Shown piece by piece: positions 27,575-40,591 of a stretch of DNA of 64,000 nt; positions within the stretch are counted from its first letter, which is position 1; each line of letters begins with the position of its first letter. The DNA comes from JAXLXE01 sp046328115 (GTDB lineage: Bacteria > Chloroflexota > UBA6077 > JACCZL01), in NCBI GenBank assembly GCA_046328115.1, contig JAXLXE010000001.1, positions 1,426,001-1,490,000 of the forward strand. The letters are read 5' to 3'. Under the pieces are notes generated by a model, which saw only the letters and a list, made by a program, of their open reading frames with translations, did not search any database and was not told the DNA's origin. The translations under genes and the position numbers were made by a program.

Positions 27575-28006
27575 CTACCTGCCGGCGCCGGGCGTACTCG
27601 CGCCCTTAGCGCCATATTTGGACCGCGCCTGCTTGCGATCCCTCACACCACCGGCATCCAGCGCACCACGCACGACGTGGTAGCGCACGCCCGGCAGATC
27701 CTTCACTCGGCCGCCTCGGATGAGAACCACCGAGTGCTCCTGCAGATTGTGACCCTCCCCTGGTATGTACGCCGTCACTTCCATCTGATTCGTGAGGCGC
27801 ACGCGGGCAATCTTCCGAAGGGCCGAGTTCGGCTTCTTCGGCGTCATCGTACGCACCTGCAGGCAGACGCCACGCTTCTGCGGCGAACCCCGACCACGAG
27901 TCGTCCGATGGCGCAGCGCATTGTAGTTGAAGCGCAACGCAGGGGCGCTTGTCTTCTTGCGAAGCTTCTTACGTCCCTTTCGGACGAGCTGACTGATCGT
28001 TGGCAA
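27575..28006 (-). CDS. rpsL: 30S ribosomal protein S12 (uS12)
   Basis: 143 aa from TTG 28006, which has GAGG upstream and restores the universal PTISQLVRKGRKK N-terminus. The decoding loop TMTPKKPNSALRK and GGRVKDLPGVRYHVVRG (streptomycin-site lysines present) are intact. Between APAL and PQKRGV there is a longer loop (RFNYNALRHRTTRGRGS) than in proteobacteria, like the Bacilli-type S12. The frame continues upstream to 28132 across the promoter and is rejected there. Confidence 0.95.
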   Translation of the reverse strand: MPTISQLVRKGRKKLRKKTSAPALRFNYNALRHRTTRGRGSPQKRGVCLQVRTMTPKKPNSALRKIARVRLTNQMEVTAYIPGEGHNLQEHSVVLIRGGRVKDLPGVRYHVVRGALDAGGVRDRKQARSKYGAKGASTPGAGR

Positions 28007-28060
28007 CCGATACCTCGCGTGATTCACCCACCGCTTGAGCGCGGCGGGCAGCAAACGGGA

Positions 28061-28089
28061 ACTATAGGAGCTACGGCGCCCGGTGTCAA
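28061..28089 (-). promoter_or_regulatory. sigma-70 promoter of the str operon
   Basis: On the minus strand: -35 TTGACA (28084-28089), 17-bp spacer, -10 TATAGT (28061-28066). Start expected near 28054, giving a leader of about 48 nt before the TTG start of rpsL. Confidence 0.8.
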
Positions 28090-28147
28090 CCCATTCGGGC
28101 GGCCCAGACGGGAGGCGCGCGGCGCCGCGCACCTGCCTCCGAACGCC

Positions 28148-28175
28148 AGGAGCGGGGGCCGGCGCCCCCGCTCCT
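28148..28175 (-). terminator. strong hairpin after rpoC
   Basis: 12-bp stem AGGAGCGGGGGC / GCCCCCGCTCCT with loop of four bases, 28 bp past the rpoC stop and just upstream of the str promoter. No T-tract, so termination may be partial or factor-dependent. Confidence 0.55.
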
Positions 28176-28203
28176 CGTTCGGACGTGGGTGTCTCAGCGG
28201 CGC

Positions 28204-31200
28204 CTAGCCGCGGCCACCCTCAGACTCGCCGCCCAGGTCAATCGCGCCCAGGTCGGTTGCGTCCAGGTCGCCCACGTCGAAATCGTCAAGGCTCAGCGAC
28301 TCCATGGCTGGCTGCGCGTGGCCGTTGGTGCCATTGGTCTCCCCGGCAGATGAGAGGATCTCTCCCTCGTCGTCGAGATCGTCCAGGTCAGGCGGCGGCG
28401 CCACATCGGCCAGCAGGCTCTCCAGCCCACCTTCCAGCGCGGTCAACGGTGGCAGGTCGCCCTCCAGGAGATCGTCTGATTCTCCCAGCAGGATGTCCGC
28501 GGAGACCAGTGCTGGGTCCTGCGGTGCCTCCAGCCGCGCCCGATAGCCGGAGCCGGCCGGGATGAGCTTGCCAATGATGACGTTCTCCTTGAGTCCCAGG
28601 AGCTTGTCGATCTTGCCGGAGAGCGCCGCCTCGGTAAGCACCTTGGTGGTCTCCTGGAACGATGCCGCCGCCAGGAAGCTGTCGGTGTTAAGGGAGGCCT
28701 TGGTGACACCCAGCAGCACCGGCTGCGCCGTGGCCGGCTCGCCGCCCTCCGCCAGCACCTCACGGTTCTGGTCCTCGTACTCAAACCGATCCACCAGCTC
28801 GCCCGGCAGCAGCGACGTATCCCCGGGTGCATCCACCCGCAGCTTCCGCAGCATCTGCCGCACGATCACCTCGATGTGCTTGTCGTTGATGTTCACGCCC
28901 TGCGAGCGGTACACCTCCTGGACCTCGTCCACCAGGTAGCGCTGCACCGCCTCGCGTCCCTGGATGCGCAGCACCTCCTCGGGACTCTTGTGCCCCTCGG
29001 TGAGCTGGTCGCCCGCAGCCACCGTCTGGCCAGTCTCCACCCGGATCCGGCTGGCAGAAGGCACGCGGTACTCACGCTCCTCACGCTCCTCGGCCACGAT
29101 GACGATCCGCCCGTGTACCTGCTGAACCGTGCCGCTCAGCCGGGCGCGGATGGACTGCTCGCCCTCCATGGTCGCCAGGACCTGGTCCACCTCAACCCAG
29201 TCACCCTCTCCCACCAGCACTTCGAAGCCGGCCTTGAGCTCGTGGTCATCCCGGTAGACCTCCCGTGACACCACGTGGATCACGCGCCCATCCTCCAGCG
29301 CCTGGACCTCCACCACGCCGTCGATGTCGCTCAGGATCGCGATGCCCTTCGGTGTCCGCGCCTCGAACAGTTCCTCGACGCGGGGGAGACCGCTGGTGAT
29401 GTCCATGTACATGGGACGGCCGGCCGTTCGGGCCACAGGCGCGGAGCGCCCTTCCTCGCCAGACGGCTCCAAGCGCACGCGCGCCACGCCACCGGTGTGG
29501 AACGTGCGCATCGTGAGCTGGGTGCCCGGCTCCCCGATGGACTGCGCCGCTACGATACCCACCGCATCGCCGATCTCCACCACCGTGCGTCGGCCCAGGT
29601 GCCACCCGTAGCAGCGCTGGCAGACGCCGTGGCGCGACTCGCAGGCTAGCGGCGAGCGCACGTGCACGCGCGCCACGCCCTTCGCCTTGATCAGATCGCC
29701 CTCGATCTCCGTGATCATCTCACCCGCGTCCACCAGCACCTCACCGGTCGCCTCGTCCACCACGGGAGCCGCCGTGTAGCGGCCCACGAGCTGATCCAGG
29801 CGATTCTGGCGCCGCGCCGGATCGGTGAGATCCTCGATCCAGATCCCGGCCTCGGTCTCGCAGTCCTCGTCGTACACGATCACGTTCTGCGCCACGTCGA
29901 TCAGACGCCGCGTCAGGTATCCCGAGTCAGAGGTGCGGATGGCGGTGTCGGCCAGGCCCTTGCGAGCACCGTGCGTGGAGAGGAAGTACTCCAGCACGGA
30001 GAGTCCCTCGCGGAAGCTCGACCGGATGGGGAGCTCGATGATACCGCCAGATGGGTCCGCCATCAGGCCGCGCATCCCGGACATCTGGGAGATCTGCTGG
30101 ATGTTCCCCTTGGCTCCAGACTGCGCCATCATGCTGATGGACCCGTACGGATCCAACGCGCGGCCGACCGCCTCGGTCACATCTTCCTTCGTCCGGCTCC
30201 AGACGCCAATGACTTCGTTGTACCGCTCCTCCTCGGTGATCCGGCCGCGCTGGTAATCCTTCTCGATGCGAGCGACCTCGTCGTCCGCCTTCTGGAGCAG
30301 CTCAACCTTCTCGCCGGGGATCGTGATGTCCTGGATGGCCACCGTGGTGCCAGACTGAGTGGCGTAGCGGAACCCCATCCGCTTGATCACGTCCAGCACA
30401 GCCGCCGCCGAACGGTTGCCGTACTCGCGAATCAGCGTGGCCACCACGTCCTTCAGCCGGCCCTTGTCAATGGTCTCGTTGCGGAACGGCAGCCCTACGT
30501 TAGCCGTGGCACGGAGCGCCTCGTTGACCGTCTCGTGGAAGATGATTCGACCAATCGTTGTCTCCACGATCTCGGGATCCGTGTCGTCCGACAACCGCAT
30601 CCGCACCTTGATCGGCGCCTGCAGATCCAGGCCAATAGCCTGGTCGATGTGGCGCATCTCGTAGACCAGCCGCGCCTCCGCCGTGCTGCCGAACATCCGC
30701 GCGGCACCCGGCGCGCCCGCCTTCATGGACGTCAGGTAGTAGCAGCCCAGCACCATGTCCAGGGTGGGCACCACCACCGGCTCACCGTTGGACGGGTAGA
30801 GCAGGTTGTTTACGGACAGCATGGACTCGCGTGCCTCGCGCTTCGCCGCGGCAGACAGCGGCACGTGCACCGCCATCTGGTCGCCATCGAAGTCGGCGTT
30901 GAACGCGGAGGTCACCAGCGGGTGGATCTGGATCGCGCTGCCCTCGATGAGCACCGGCTCAAACGCCTGGATGCCCAGGCGGTGCAGCGTAGGCGCGCGG
31001 TTGAGGAGCACTGGATGGTCCTGGATGACCTCCTCCAGCACGTCCCACACCTCGGCCCGGACCCGCTCCACGATGCGCTTGGCGCTCTTGATGTTGTGCG
31101 CGTGGCCTCGCTCCACCAGCTTGCGCATGACAAACGGCTTGAACAGCTCCAGCGCCATCCGCCGCGGCAGCCCGCACTGGTGTAGCTGGAGATCCGGGCC

Positions 31201-32784
31201 AACCACAATGACGGAACGGCCGGAGTAGTCCACGCGCTTGCCCAGCAGGTTTTGGCGGAACCGCCCCTGCTTGCCCTTGAGCATGTCAGAGAGCGACTTC
31301 AGCTTGTGGTTGCTGGAGCCAGACACGGCGCGACCTCGCCGACCGTTGTCGATCAGCGAATCCACGGCCTCCTGCAACATCCGCTTCTCGTTGCGGATGA
31401 TGATCTCCGGCGCGCCCAGCTCCAGGAGCCGCTTCAAGCGGTTATTCCGGTTGATCACGCGCCGGTACAGATCGTTCAGGTCGCTAGTGGCAAAGCGGCC
31501 ACCATCTAGCTGGACCATCGGCCGCAGATCCGGCGGCAGCACGGGCAGCGTGGTCTGGATCATCCATTCTGGCCGGTTACCTGACTTTCGGAACGCCTCC
31601 ACCACGCGGAGCCGCTTGGTAGCCTTCTTGCGCCGCTGGCCAGAGGATGACCGCGTCTCGTCGCGAAGCTCCTGGGCCAGCTTGTCCAGGTTGATCTGCG
31701 CCAGCAGCTCGCGGACGGACTCCGCGCCCATGCCGGCCCGGAAAATCCGGCCGGAGCGCCCCACCAGCTCTTCCAGCTCGCGGAACTCCGCCTCATTCAG
31801 CGTCTGCTTCTCGCGGACGGCCTCGATCTTCTTGATCTTCAGCTCATCCCGCTGCCGCTCCGCGTCCGCGTCGAACGCCTCGCCGGTCTCGGTGAGCTGC
31901 TGGCTGGCCGCCTCGATCTCCATCCGCGCCTTGTCGATCTCCGCGTCCATCGGAGCCACCACGGCCTTGCGTCGCTCGGCCATGTCAAGCTCGTACTGGT
32001 CAACAAACGAGCGGGCGATCTCCGATAGCTTCGTGGCATGGTGGCCACGCACGACCGCCCCAGCCTCCGCCACAACCTCGTCGCTGGGGCCGAACACCAA
32101 GTCGTCGTCGGTGGTCTGGTCGGTCAGCTCCTGGATCCGCGCCAGCAGCGTCTGGCCGGACTCGGCGGCCCAGTTTGTGGTTCGCTCGTACTCGTCCTCC
32201 AGATCCTTCAGCGCCTGGATCTTGTCGTCCTCGAGCTGGGCAATCCGCTCCGCGGCGCCGGAGGTCAACTCCTCCAGGCGGGAGCTCCGCGCCCGCTCTT
32301 CGCGTGCGATTCGCTCCTCCGTCTCGTGCTGGATCTGCTGGATCAGCCGCTGCCGCTTGGCCTCGTCCACCTCGGTGATGATGTACTTGGCAAAGTAGAG
32401 CACGTGCTCCAGGATGCGGGGCGTGATATCCAGCAGCAGACCAATCCGTGACGGCGTGCCCTTCACGAACCAGATGTGGCTGACCGGCGAGGCAAGCTGG
32501 ATGTGGCCCATGCGCTCGCGGCGAACCTTGGCCCGCGTGACCTCAACGCCGCACTTGTCGCAGACGATGCCCTTGTAGCGCACCCGCTTGTACTTGCCGC
32601 AGGAGCACTCCCAGTCCTTGGTCGGACCGAAGATCCGCTCGCAGAACAGGCCATCGCGCTCCGGCTTCAGCGTGCGGTAGTTGATCGTCTCTGGCTTGGT
32701 CACCTCACCGCGGGACCAGTTGAGCACCTGCTCCGGGGAAGCAAGCGTGATGCGAACCGCATTGAAGTTGTTGACTTCGAGCAT
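28204..32784 (-). CDS. rpoC: DNA-directed RNA polymerase beta' subunit
   Basis: 1526 aa. N-terminal zinc site (CSCGKYKRVRYKGIVCDKC), catalytic metal loop NADFDGDQM at residues 629-637, trigger-loop region MMAQSGAKGNIQQISQMSGM, and the second zinc site CESRHGVCQRC. A Glu/Arg-rich, coiled-coil-like insertion lies at about residues 140-330. The C-terminus is long and acidic. ATG 32784 has CGGAGG upstream. Follows rpoB after 100 bp containing a strong hairpin. Confidence 0.96.
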   Translation of the reverse strand: MLEVNNFNAVRITLASPEQVLNWSRGEVTKPETINYRTLKPERDGLFCERIFGPTKDWECSCGKYKRVRYKGIVCDKCGVEVTRAKVRRERMGHIQLASPVSHIWFVKGTPSRIGLLLDITPRILEHVLYFAKYIITEVDEAKRQRLIQQIQHETEERIAREERARSSRLEELTSGAAERIAQLEDDKIQALKDLEDEYERTTNWAAESGQTLLARIQELTDQTTDDDLVFGPSDEVVAEAGAVVRGHHATKLSEIARSFVDQYELDMAERRKAVVAPMDAEIDKARMEIEAASQQLTETGEAFDADAERQRDELKIKKIEAVREKQTLNEAEFRELEELVGRSGRIFRAGMGAESVRELLAQINLDKLAQELRDETRSSSGQRRKKATKRLRVVEAFRKSGNRPEWMIQTTLPVLPPDLRPMVQLDGGRFATSDLNDLYRRVINRNNRLKRLLELGAPEIIIRNEKRMLQEAVDSLIDNGRRGRAVSGSSNHKLKSLSDMLKGKQGRFRQNLLGKRVDYSGRSVIVVGPDLQLHQCGLPRRMALELFKPFVMRKLVERGHAHNIKSAKRIVERVRAEVWDVLEEVIQDHPVLLNRAPTLHRLGIQAFEPVLIEGSAIQIHPLVTSAFNADFDGDQMAVHVPLSAAAKREARESMLSVNNLLYPSNGEPVVVPTLDMVLGCYYLTSMKAGAPGAARMFGSTAEARLVYEMRHIDQAIGLDLQAPIKVRMRLSDDTDPEIVETTIGRIIFHETVNEALRATANVGLPFRNETIDKGRLKDVVATLIREYGNRSAAAVLDVIKRMGFRYATQSGTTVAIQDITIPGEKVELLQKADDEVARIEKDYQRGRITEEERYNEVIGVWSRTKEDVTEAVGRALDPYGSISMMAQSGAKGNIQQISQMSGMRGLMADPSGGIIELPIRSSFREGLSVLEYFLSTHGARKGLADTAIRTSDSGYLTRRLIDVAQNVIVYDEDCETEAGIWIEDLTDPARRQNRLDQLVGRYTAAPVVDEATGEVLVDAGEMITEIEGDLIKAKGVARVHVRSPLACESRHGVCQRCYGWHLGRRTVVEIGDAVGIVAAQSIGEPGTQLTMRTFHTGGVARVRLEPSGEEGRSAPVARTAGRPMYMDITSGLPRVEELFEARTPKGIAILSDIDGVVEVQALEDGRVIHVVSREVYRDDHELKAGFEVLVGEGDWVEVDQVLATMEGEQSIRARLSGTVQQVHGRIVIVAEEREEREYRVPSASRIRVETGQTVAAGDQLTEGHKSPEEVLRIQGREAVQRYLVDEVQEVYRSQGVNINDKHIEVIVRQMLRKLRVDAPGDTSLLPGELVDRFEYEDQNREVLAEGGEPATAQPVLLGVTKASLNTDSFLAAASFQETTKVLTEAALSGKIDKLLGLKENVIIGKLIPAGSGYRARLEAPQDPALVSADILLGESDDLLEGDLPPLTALEGGLESLLADVAPPPDLDDLDDEGEILSSAGETNGTNGHAQPAMESLSLDDFDVGDLDATDLGAIDLGGESEGGRG

Positions 32785-32820
32785 CGTGCCTCCGTGGGCT
32801 AACTAGACGCTGCGCTGGCG

Positions 32821-32851
32821 CGGACCGGGCTGGCAGTGCCAGCCCGGTCCG
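32821..32851 (-). promoter_or_regulatory. hairpin between rpoB and rpoC
   Basis: 13-bp stem CGGACCGGGCTGG / CCAGCCCGGTCCG with a 5-nt loop CAGTG in the 100-bp rpoB-rpoC gap. On the minus strand no T-run follows, so an RNA-processing or attenuation role is as likely as termination. Confidence 0.5.
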
Positions 32852-32884
32852 CCCCGATTCTGACTTGCGACCAGGGACGACCGA

Positions 32885-36394
<3,510 letters not shown>

Positions 36395-36536
36395 GAAGTC
36401 AAACCTCCTGCGCGGGGACCGGCCACAGTGAGCCGAACACACACCAACCGCGGGCAAACGTCGCGTCTGCGTTGACGGCGCGAGGCCGGAGGGCGGCGGT
36501 AGAAGTCGGCACTGGGCGAATCAGCGGCAACTGCGA

Positions 36537-36542
36537 AGTATA
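36537..36542 (-). promoter_or_regulatory. candidate -10 of the rpoBC promoter
   Basis: TATACT on the minus strand, about 143 bp before the rpoB ATG. No good -35 is visible at 16-18 bp, so this is a weak call. The rest of the 36395-36666 gap holds a small hairpin (36624-36643, CGCGGC / GCCGCG) that could end the aldo/keto reductase transcript. Confidence 0.4.
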
Positions 36543-36666
36543 GCCAAAGGGCCCACCACCGCGCGAGGGCATTTTGGGACCCCCGCGTGTGGCGAGCCAG
36601 CGTACGGGCGACTTTGAACTTAGCGCGGCCTCCCCCAGCCGCGGACCGTGAATGAGTGGTCAGATG

Positions 36667-37710
36667 TCAGGCGCGCGCCGGCACCTCGATGGGCTGCTCC
36701 TCAGCCCACAACTCGCCCGCCTGACGAAACGGGGTGAACACACTGTGCATGCCGGACGCGCCCGCCATGATCGAGTTGATCTTGGCCATATCCGCCTCGC
36801 CCAGCTTCAGTTCCACGCCAGCCAGGTTCTGGTCCACCTCGCCGGGATTGCGGGCACCCACCAGGGCCACGCTCACCGCGGGATTGCGCAGCACCCAGGC
36901 TAGCGCTACCTGGCTTACCGGCACGCCCAGCGGCGCCGCCACCTCCGCCTTGAGCCGCTCAACGACCGCCACGTTCTTGCGGAAGTTCTCGCCGCCCAGG
37001 ATCGGCTGCCCAAAGGCGATGCCCCGCGCCCGCCAGTCTGCCGCCTCGAACTGATGCTCCGGCGTGAATGCGCCGGTCAGGAGCCCGTGGCCCAGCGAGC
37101 CGTAGCCCATCACCCCGATGCCATTCTCCAGACAGAACGGGAAGATCTCCTGCTCCATGCGGCGATCGAACATGTGGTAGCCCACCTGGATCACATCGAT
37201 CCGGCGGACTTTCATGAACTGCTTCATCATGTCCACGGTGAAGTTGGACACGCCCACAAAGCGGACCTTGCCTGCCTTCACCACCTCGTCCATCGCCGCG
37301 GCCGTCTCTTCGAACGGTGTCTTCGGATCCGGCCAGTGGCATAGCCAGACATCGATCACGTCTGTCTGGAGCCGCTGGAGGCTCAGGTCAACTTCCCGGT
37401 GCACGTTGGCCCGACTGGCGTCACGGCCGCCGATGTTGCGCTCCGCATCCCAGTAGATCGCGCACTTCGTCACCAAGATCACGCCGCTCCGACGCCCCTT
37501 CAGCGCCTCACCCACGACCTCCTCGGAGTGACCAGAACCGTATCCCGGGGCCGTATCCACGCAGTTCACGCCGGCGTCTAGCGAGCGATGGATGGCCCGG
37601 ATAGCCTCGGCGTCCTCGATGTACCCATAGCGATCGCCGCTCATCGGCCACGTGCCAAAGCCCATGGCAGATACGTTGAGCCCGGTCCGTCCGAACGGTC
37701 GCAATTCCAT
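36667..37710 (-). CDS. aldo/keto reductase
   Basis: 347 aa, an NAD(P)H-dependent TIM-barrel oxidoreductase. The catalytic tetrad is visible: Asp52 and Tyr57 in VDTAPGYG, Lys82 in LVTKC and His125 in WLCHWPDP. Further AKR features: VRFVGVSNF, GIGVMGYGSLGHGLLTG, and VALAWVLRNPAVSVALVGAR. ATG 37710 has GGGAGG upstream. Substrate unknown. It stands immediately upstream of rpoB's promoter but is probably a separate unit. Confidence 0.9.
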   Translation of the reverse strand: MELRPFGRTGLNVSAMGFGTWPMSGDRYGYIEDAEAIRAIHRSLDAGVNCVDTAPGYGSGHSEEVVGEALKGRRSGVILVTKCAIYWDAERNIGGRDASRANVHREVDLSLQRLQTDVIDVWLCHWPDPKTPFEETAAAMDEVVKAGKVRFVGVSNFTVDMMKQFMKVRRIDVIQVGYHMFDRRMEQEIFPFCLENGIGVMGYGSLGHGLLTGAFTPEHQFEAADWRARGIAFGQPILGGENFRKNVAVVERLKAEVAAPLGVPVSQVALAWVLRNPAVSVALVGARNPGEVDQNLAGVELKLGEADMAKINSIMAGASGMHSVFTPFRQAGELWAEEQPIEVPARA

Positions 37711-37753
37711 CGAAGAGCCTCCCTCGCCAGCGGCTACCACGTCGGGCCGCAGC

Positions 37754-38707
37754 CTATAGCTTACCCAAGATGCGGTTCAGCAGGTCGATCACCGTGTCAG
37801 AGTTGTTTCCAGCATCACGACCCCAGGTGTAGAGCAGCACCACCGCGTTGCCGGACCGCATCACCACGCGGAAGTGGCGGCGTGGATTCTCCCCGTCGTT
37901 GCACTTCTGGCACGCGCTCAGCCCGCGGATCTCGTCCGCGAGCTTCGGCAGCGACTGCTCACCCAGGAACTCGTAGGGGTGCTTGTACTCATCCGCCTCA
38001 GGCAGATCGAACACGTTCCAGCCCTCGAACACCGCTCGAGCGGCGCCCTCGTCTTCACCCACGAATACGCGGCTCACCACGTGCTGTGGCCCTGCCTTCC
38101 GCGCCGCGACGGTGTCCTCCCGCTCGAACACGGACTGGTAGATCCGCCCGCGATCCCCCACCACCAGCCGGCCGTCGGTCTGCGTCGCTTTGTCACCCAC
38201 ATCCGCTGACGTGAACGGGAGATCTCGGAGCACCTTGCCGCCCGGCGCGCGCACCACCACGGGATCGCCGGAGCCCGGCGAGGACCACCAGACGCTATAC
38301 GAGCGGTCTCCGCCCGGCTCCGCGTACTCTCCGGCCACGTACGCGTAGTAGGTGCCGGCTGGCAGCCGCTCCGCCAACACCTCGCGCTCCCCGCGGGCCA
38401 ACCCCACGTCCGCCACGGTAACGCCATCGGCCGTCTCTAACCGCAGCTTCTGCATGCCAGTGCCTGCCTTGAGCGTCACCAGCACAGACTGCCCCTCACC
38501 CACCTGCAGACGATACCGGTCCGCATCCTGGTCCGTGTCCAGCTCGCCGCCAGTGCGCTTCCCCAGGGCCAGGTCACACGCACGGTCCATCGCGTCATTG
38601 GGCTCTGGGCACGCGTCCGCTCGCGCGCTGGGCACCGCCCACCCAGCCAGCAGCAGCGCCGCGGCCATCAGCCCAGCCGTGGTCTTCTTACCCCACGTCA
38701 CCCACAT
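37754..38707 (-). CDS. secreted protein with PPC-like beta domain, function unknown
   Basis: 317 aa. Signal peptide (TAGLMAAALLLAGWAVPSAR followed by A|DACPEPND). Residues about 35-140 resemble a bacterial pre-peptidase C-terminal (PPC) domain: DTDQDADRYRLQVGEGQSVL and LPAGTYYAYVAGEYAEPGGD. The rest is unassigned, with a Cys-x2-Cys (SACQKCND) near residue 270 and VVLLYTWGRDAGNNSDT at the C-terminus. ATG 38707 has GGAGGAAG upstream. Divergent from the next gene, with 104 bp between them. Confidence 0.7.
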   Translation of the reverse strand: MWVTWGKKTTAGLMAAALLLAGWAVPSARADACPEPNDAMDRACDLALGKRTGGELDTDQDADRYRLQVGEGQSVLVTLKAGTGMQKLRLETADGVTVADVGLARGEREVLAERLPAGTYYAYVAGEYAEPGGDRSYSVWWSSPGSGDPVVVRAPGGKVLRDLPFTSADVGDKATQTDGRLVVGDRGRIYQSVFEREDTVAARKAGPQHVVSRVFVGEDEGAARAVFEGWNVFDLPEADEYKHPYEFLGEQSLPKLADEIRGLSACQKCNDGENPRRHFRVVMRSGNAVVLLYTWGRDAGNNSDTVIDLLNRILGKL

Positions 38708-38811
38708 CCGCGTCTTCCTCCACGGCGCCGCCAACGCGCGGCGCGACAACCGGGTAGGATTCCCTGACCCGGTAATCTCCAGAACGATCTCACGAAGCGA
38801 CGGGAGCAAGC

Positions 38812-39342
38812 ATGGCACGTCTGAGTTACGTCACGCATCCCTCCAGCACCCCAAGCGAGGCCGCGCGGCTCCTGCTGGAGTACCGCCGCGGCGAGGTGCT
38901 CAACCTTGACCGCACGCTGCTCCACAGTCCGCCAATCGCCGGGGCCTGGCCCACCTTCAGCGGTGCCATCCGCCGCGAGTCCGTCCTGGACGGCCAGATT
39001 CGTGAGCTGGCCATTTTGCGAGTGGGTCACCTCAACCGCTCCGTCTACGAGTTCGAGCACCATGTCCCCGCGGCGCTCCGTGAAGGCATGAGCCAGGAGA
39101 AGGTGAACGCCATCACGCGCGGTCCCGATGACCCGTTGTTCGACGATCGGGAGCGCGCCGTGCTGCGCTACACCGACCACGTGACACGGGACGTCCAGGT
39201 GCCGGATGCCGCGTTCCAGGCCGTGCGCCCGTACTTCGATGAACGCGGCATGGTTGAGCTGACCGCCCTGATTGCCTTCTACAACATGGTCACTCGGATC
39301 CTCGTGCCCCTCCAGGTCGACATGGAGGAAGGGGGACACTGA
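38812..39342 (+). CDS. carboxymuconolactone decarboxylase family protein
   Basis: 176 aa, all-alpha AhpD/CMD-like fold: LDGQIRELAILRVGHLNRSV, YEFEHHVPAALREGMSQEKV, FDDRERAVLRYTDHVTRDVQ. The Cys-x2-Cys redox pair of AhpD is absent, so it is not a thiol peroxidase reductase of that type; it fits the decarboxylase/unknown group. GGGAG precedes ATG 38812. Followed by a dehydrogenase in the same direction, possibly one catabolic unit. Confidence 0.8.
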   Translation: MARLSYVTHPSSTPSEAARLLLEYRRGEVLNLDRTLLHSPPIAGAWPTFSGAIRRESVLDGQIRELAILRVGHLNRSVYEFEHHVPAALREGMSQEKVNAITRGPDDPLFDDRERAVLRYTDHVTRDVQVPDAAFQAVRPYFDERGMVELTALIAFYNMVTRILVPLQVDMEEGGH

Positions 39343-39431
39343 CCTGCTCACCGCGGACCGCGTGATTCCCCCGTCAAGCCGCTCCGGGAGCTAGCGCGAA
39401 CAAGACCTACCAACGCACACGGGAGATTCAG

Positions 39432-40469
39432 ATGATCAACGTGGACGTCGAGAAGCTCAGGAAGTTTTCCCTTGATATCTTTCGCGCCGCCGGCGCCTCA
39501 CAGGCCAACGCCGACGGTGTGGTCTCCTCGCTCATCTCTGCAAACCTCGCCGGCCACGACTCCCACGGAGTCCTCCGCATCCCCTACTACGTGAGCGAGA
39601 TTCAGAACGGCCGCCTGAACGCCACCGCCACGCCCAGGATCGTCAAGGAGACGCCCAGCACCGCCGTGATCGATGGCGTGGCCACCTTCGGCCAGATCGG
39701 CGCTCGGATGTCCGCGGATGTCGCGGTCGCCAAGGCCCGCCAGACCGGCGTGGCCTCCGTGGCCGCGATGCACTGCCACCATACCGGTCGGATCGGCGAG
39801 TGGGTGGAGCGGGTGGCCGCGGCCGGCATGGTGGGCATGGCCTCCACGGCCGGACCCCGCGGGCCCTACAGCGTGGCCCCCTTCGGCGGTGCCCAGGGCG
39901 CGCTGGGGACCAACCCCATCGCCTTCGCCATGCCCCGCTCCGGTGGCCAGCCGCCCATCCTGCTGGACTACGCCACCAGCGCCGTGGCCCAGGGCAAGCT
40001 CCAGGTCGCCCGCGCCAAGGGCGCCCCGGTGCCGGAGGGTGCCATCGTAGACAAAGACGGCAACCCCACCACGGACGTGGAGAGGTACTTCGACGGTGGC
40101 CTGCTCCAGCCGTTCGCGGGCCACAAGGGCTACGCCATGGGCGTGATCGTGGAACTTTTGGCCGTGGGCCTCAGCGGCGGCGAGATGGTGGCGCCCTCCG
40201 AGCGCGGCTCCTGCTTCTCCATCACGGCCATCAACCCCACGGCCTTCCGCGAAGAGGGCGAGTTCCAGGACTACACAGACAGCGTGGCCACCCGGATGAA
40301 GGAGACGCGCCCTTCCCCCGGCTTCTCAGAAGTGTTGGCGCCCGGCGAGCCCGAGGCACGCACACGTGAGGAGCGCACCCGCGACGGCATCCCGCTGGCA
40401 GAGCGAACCTGGGACGAGCTGTGCGCCACCGCGTCCAAGCTCGGCGTGGCGGCACCAGCGCTCCCGTAG
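39432..40469 (+). CDS. malate/L-lactate dehydrogenase family (Ldh/MDH2) oxidoreductase
   Basis: 345 aa, NAD(P)-dependent 2-hydroxyacid (or ureidoglycolate, delta1-piperideine-2-carboxylate) dehydrogenase family. Seen: GHDSHGVLRIPYY, HCHHTGRIGEWVERVA, GTNPIAFAMPRSGGQPPILL, DYATSAVAQGKL and GHKGYAMGVIVELL. GGGAGATT lies upstream of ATG 39432. Substrate not predictable from context; the adjacent CMD-like gene hints at small-acid metabolism. Confidence 0.87.
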   Translation: MINVDVEKLRKFSLDIFRAAGASQANADGVVSSLISANLAGHDSHGVLRIPYYVSEIQNGRLNATATPRIVKETPSTAVIDGVATFGQIGARMSADVAVAKARQTGVASVAAMHCHHTGRIGEWVERVAAAGMVGMASTAGPRGPYSVAPFGGAQGALGTNPIAFAMPRSGGQPPILLDYATSAVAQGKLQVARAKGAPVPEGAIVDKDGNPTTDVERYFDGGLLQPFAGHKGYAMGVIVELLAVGLSGGEMVAPSERGSCFSITAINPTAFREEGEFQDYTDSVATRMKETRPSPGFSEVLAPGEPEARTREERTRDGIPLAERTWDELCATASKLGVAAPALP

Positions 40470-40509
40470 CGATATGACCGGGGCGGCGCCGCGTGGCCGT
40501 CCCGGTGAA

Positions 40510-40539
40510 TTGTCCGCGTCCAGAGACGGCGCATATACT
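40510..40539 (+). promoter_or_regulatory. promoter of the yceD-rpmF-fabG cluster
   Basis: -35 TTGTCC (40510-40515), 18-bp spacer, -10 TATACT (40534-40539). Start near 40546, about 46 nt before yceD. Confidence 0.6.
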
Positions 40540-40591
40540 TTGAGGTCGGCCGCCAAGGCGGCAGCGCCGTTGCGCGCATCGTGGGGACTCC

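Noticed and set aside
31238..32398. Ser/Arg-rich plus-strand open frame antisense to rpoC
   Set aside because: Low-complexity reverse reading of the Glu/Arg-rich rpoC region.
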